A stretch of DNA of 64,000 bases, taken from Atopsyche davidsoni. Taxonomy: Eukaryota; Arthropoda; Insecta; Trichoptera; Hydrobiosidae. The position numbers and the translations under genes were made by a program. Below are positions 60,580 through 64,000 of the stretch, piece by piece (position 1 is the first letter of the stretch; each line of letters starts with the position of its first letter). The notes under the pieces are model-generated. The model was not told the origin of the DNA. It saw nothing but the letters and a program-made list of their open reading frames with translations, and did not search any database. The stretch spans positions 4,406,501-4,470,500 of the forward strand of contig JAILWY010000024.1 of assembly GCA_022113835.1 (NCBI GenBank). The letters run 5' to 3'.

Positions 60580-60650
60580 TTTGTAAAAAAACGACTATCC
60601 ATTAGTCTTAAGCAACTGCTTAAGACTACTCTTCATCAGAATTTCACGAA
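60580..60650 (-). repeat. Perfect 12-bp palindromic hairpin next to CTGATGA
   Basis: 60603-60614 (TAGTCTTAAGCA) pairs perfectly with 60617-60628 across a 2-nt loop. On the minus strand CTGATGAAGAG immediately precedes the stem. It is the third CTGATGA-plus-stem motif in the window, but no GAAAC follows the stem. Confidence 0.45.
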
Positions 60651-61441
60651 CTAAGCATGTCTCTTCAGTTGCTTCAGAACAGAATGACTTTAAGAACTGT
60701 GACACCGTGTAAATCAAGTACCGCGTACAGCGAGGGATAGGTGGTTATATCATTAACGATGGTATTTAAAATAATTCGCTTGTGTGTCGCGTAGTCGAAA
60801 GTCTGTTCAGGGTGCATTAAATTTGATAGTTACTGAGAAATTGAATCGTAATGCGATACAGCCGATACTCGCTGCCTCCCCAGAAGCCTATTCCGCAGGT
60901 CTGGCTGGCAGGGGTGGGCAACTTCTGTGAGTAATTCCCCCGAGGCCGTGTCGCGGTATGTCTGTAATTACCATTCCTTACATTGTGCCGGCTTACATGG
61001 GCGTCCCCTGCACTGTGCACCGCACAGTGTCTAATATTAGTCAAGCTCGCCACTTGTGATTTTCCAACTACGTGGGAATTAACAAGTTTTCGAGATAATT
61101 TGCACTGTGGTCTTTCAACTGGAAACTTGTGGACAGGTGGGTTTTAGCTCCACACAGGGTGATGCCAAGCTTGCCGCGGACCTTTAAACTTGTCGTTTTC
61201 ATTTATATTGTACGGGTTGTTTGTGTACGCGTGTAGTTATTGTAACTCGGTCGTGTCTGAGGTTTGACTTTCAAGCTTGTAGTATTTATAGCAACGCCAG
61301 CGAGTAGACGTTCAGGACTTTCGACATTCATTGGCACATATGAGATACATGAACATGCAGGCAGTTCAAATGTAATGTTAAATTTACTTTCCAAATGACT
61401 TATTTTTTAAAATCATATTGAGTTTATAAAGTATCATCAAG

Positions 61442-61665
61442 TGACACTTCTCAGAGGAGTTTGGCGACAATTTCACTGAGCATATACCCACTACACTGTT
61501 GTTTAAGAGAAAAATAGTGTTGTGGGTTCTTCTATTCCGCAGTTTTATATAAGAAGAAAAAGTAGCGTATTGCTGCTGCCCAATAGCATTATTATATAAA
61601 CCTTTCCTTAAAAAGCTCCGGCGTTTAGATCTAATACTCCTTCTGCAGCAAGTTTCATTCCAAGT
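61442..61665 (+). repeat. Dispersed repeat, copy shared with 12.2 kb
   Basis: Diverged copy of 12188-12375, in the same orientation: TTTCACTGAGCATAT, CGTATTGCTGCTGCCCAATA, TTTAGATCTAATACTCC and CTGCAGCAAG. Confidence 0.55.
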
Positions 61666-64000
61666 CCAGAGGAAGCCTACTTTGCAGACCCCGAGAAAAC
61701 GTATTTTTCAGATGGGTTAAAGAAGTTGGAGCATCCCTGGGTCAAGTGTATTTAACTAAAAGGAAACTATTTTGAGAAATAAATCGTCACATTTCCAAAA
61801 TTTTTGTTTTTCTTTTGTGGCTTAGTACTTATCGGACCGCCCTCGTATACTCAGCAGTCATCGCCTCATTAATACATTCTAGACAAAACCTATTAAACTT
61901 GTATTATTTATTGAATAAACATAGCGTTTGTTCTGTGCCTTATCGTGATTAAATATATTAACACTATGACGTCACATTATGTCTGAAACTATATACAAGA
62001 AGTTTTTTGTGCTTAAAAGAAAAAACCCAAGTTATACTGACGTTGCTGAAACCTTTAAAAAATCTAACTTTTACGCCGATTTTTATTATCAATATTAATA
62101 TTGATGTTAAAGATGTTTATCGGTAAAGCCCAATACATGCCCGTGTTTCTTACAAAACCTTTTATTTCCAGGCTGCTAACGGCATCTTCACTGCCAATTT
62201 AAATCATTAATATTTCATCGTGGCACACTCAAAACTGAATACATTTTTTCAGGTCCAATTACTGTTTAAATTTAATATATTTTTTAAGTAAACTTCAAGT
62301 CCCCACAATCAAGTCAGGAGACGCTCACGACTGGGTTTTAAACAAATAATCCTCTTCCGTTTAAGAATTCAAATAGAACATCGTGGCCTCTGAAGCCAGG
62401 GTTTGTTTCCGACTTAATTGTCTAATAATTGAATCGGCGGGGGAGGTTCAAATTGAATTCTTCCCCTAAGAAATATGGCCGGGAACTTTCAGCCTTCCCC
62501 TCTAGACGCATTTTCTTGGAAGCTGGAGTTATTAGGTTTGTGTAAATTCTGTTGCTGTGTCGAATGTTAAGATGTTTTCCGGAATTTAAATGAAACCTAT
62601 GGCTTTTTGTTAGCATGTTTTTAAATATATATATAAAGAAAGTTGTACCGACAAACTTGTATGGAAAAAATAATCAAATGACAAGTCCGATTTATGACCA
62701 GTAAAATAAATGCACCGATAAAAGAACAAAACAAACAGTTAGTAAAAAAAACTACAGTTAAACATTTTTTTTTCAGAATATAAAGCACAAAAATAATAAT
62801 TCAAACTTTTTTCATGGAAAGCTCTCGAAACCAATCGCAGGGTGGTCCGTAAACCAAATTATCGGTATCCATTCAGCCGCAGGGAAAAGTGCAGCTCTCA
62901 TTGTGAGGCCTTTGCGGAAACTACAGGGTGCCTGGGGGAGGCTTTATACATCCATGCACGATTGTTACCGAGAGCTTTTGTTGTATTCCACCGCGAAACC
63001 ACGCGATACCCGTGAAAGCTCTTAGTTACGAAATGCTAATTGCAAAAAAAAGTATAAGTAAATCTTATAATTATTTACTGTGATTTTTTTAACAATGATT
63101 TGTTCTTGCGCTGAATATATCAAATAAATAGATTAATACAGTAGTTACTTAAACAATTTTTAATAAAATTAAACTAACACGTATTTTTTAAAAAAATAAT
63201 TACTTTCATATATCATTGTTTTAGTGTACCGAAAACCTATTTAAAACCTACCAATTAAGTTAGTCCGGGAATTAAACTCAGAGTAAAGCATATTTTTTTA
63301 TATTTAAATCTATTTTTTTTAATGAATTCACAAGCCATACAGTCATAAATGCCTGTGGTAGCTTCTAATCAAAAATATATCTGCCCAATTCACTCAGAGC
63401 TTTCTACTCCATTAAATAAGTTAGGTTGAATGATTTTTCATTAAGATAATATTTATTCAGAAAACTAGGCACACGAGTTTCATTCTTGCATTTAAACTAA
63501 AGTATATAAAATGTTATCTTAATTCATTAAACTAATGTTATTACTATAGTTAAATTGGATACAAAACTGACAAGCTTGCGACTGCATGCGTTCAAATCGA
63601 AAAGAAGTTTAATGATATTATTGCTTGATTAATTTTTATCTGTGTGATTGATAATTGATTATAATACAATATTAGTTGTTTAATACAATACAAAATGAGT
63701 GCCTTGACTAAGTTTTAAATATATTTTAGTATGCGTATGTGATTTTGCATAACAAAGGATTGAGTTTTAGAAGGGCACTGTAGTATCCATATTAAATAGA
63801 GCGCTATGAGTATTCATTTTCCATGATGTAACCTACAAGTTTTTATTGATCTTCTTACAACTTGTCTTTACGTAAGCGAAAAACAAATCATTGCTGAAAT
63901 AATAATAATTATTAAACATTTATATTTATCTTCATAATTGTTGGTACCGGTCTATTGCTAGAACAATATGTTGAATGTAATCAATTCGTATCTCTATCCA

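Larger units (their letters stand above)
60150..64000 (-). other. Nlg: Upstream neuroligin intron (incomplete)
   Basis: No exon joining to the 60149 acceptor was found before the window ends. This stretch is therefore taken as the 3' part of the next upstream intron. It carries a palindrome with a CTGATGA motif at 60.6 kb, a GC-richer patch at 60.85-61.05 kb with no recognisable protein, and a dispersed repeat at 61.45-61.67 kb. The rest is AT-rich without visible structure. Confidence 0.7.

Noticed and set aside
60817..61053. Minus-strand ORF as the next upstream neuroligin exon
   Set aside because: The protein does not match any neuroligin segment expected before LPPPHLLKCL, and no acceptor/donor pair gives the right phase.
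1..64000. CRISPR arrays, bacterial operons, ribosome binding sites
   Set aside because: The window is eukaryotic, with spliced genes; repeats are microsatellites and transposons without spacer-repeat architecture.

Overview
The window is AT-rich animal DNA, almost certainly from an insect. The one gene that can be read with confidence is the 3' half of a neuroligin gene on the minus strand. Its exons join in frame across consensus GT-AG introns. The encoded protein has the neuroligin version of the esterase-like fold, a single membrane segment, a cytoplasmic tail and a C-terminal PDZ ligand. I recognise the exon sequences as close to insect neuroligins; the insect order cannot be told from this window.

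Layout. Positions 1-23,100 lie downstream of the gene and look intergenic: AT-rich DNA with transposon debris. This includes tRNA-headed SINE copies, TTAA-bounded piggyBac-type elements beside a relic of a piggyBac transposase, a hAT-like element with an 8-bp target duplication, a long fold-back at 12.6 kb, and an old retroposon tail at 17 kb. Seven neuroligin exons occupy 23,507-60,149 and read right to left. They encode the last 603 residues. The introns range from 154 bp to 13.2 kb. Positions 60,150-64,000 are the start of a further upstream intron; the N-terminal exons, with the first part of the esterase-like domain, lie outside the window.

The introns carry a 1,212-bp broken mariner (DD34D) element, a 525-bp internally deleted Tc1/mariner-like element, two further piggyBac-type MITEs, LINE reverse-transcriptase fragments, a three-unit 206-209-bp tandem repeat, TA microsatellites and a CpG-richer 36-39 kb block that may be a wrecked LTR retroelement. 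Recurrent short signals are also present: three places with a CTGA...stem...GAAAC-type motif reminiscent of Penelope/hammerhead sequences, and three clusters of AAGATGGCGGC-type (YY1/Pho-like) sites inside neuroligin introns.

No other complete protein gene, rRNA or clearly functional tRNA was found. Two short unassigned coding-like stretches (4.3 kb and 27.2 kb, plus strand) are reported as uncertain. I did not find a convincing new multi-gene system. The more unusual items are the 76-nt cloverleaf-forming SINE head in an inverted pair, the 94-nt hairpin just downstream of neuroligin, and the hammerhead-like motifs.
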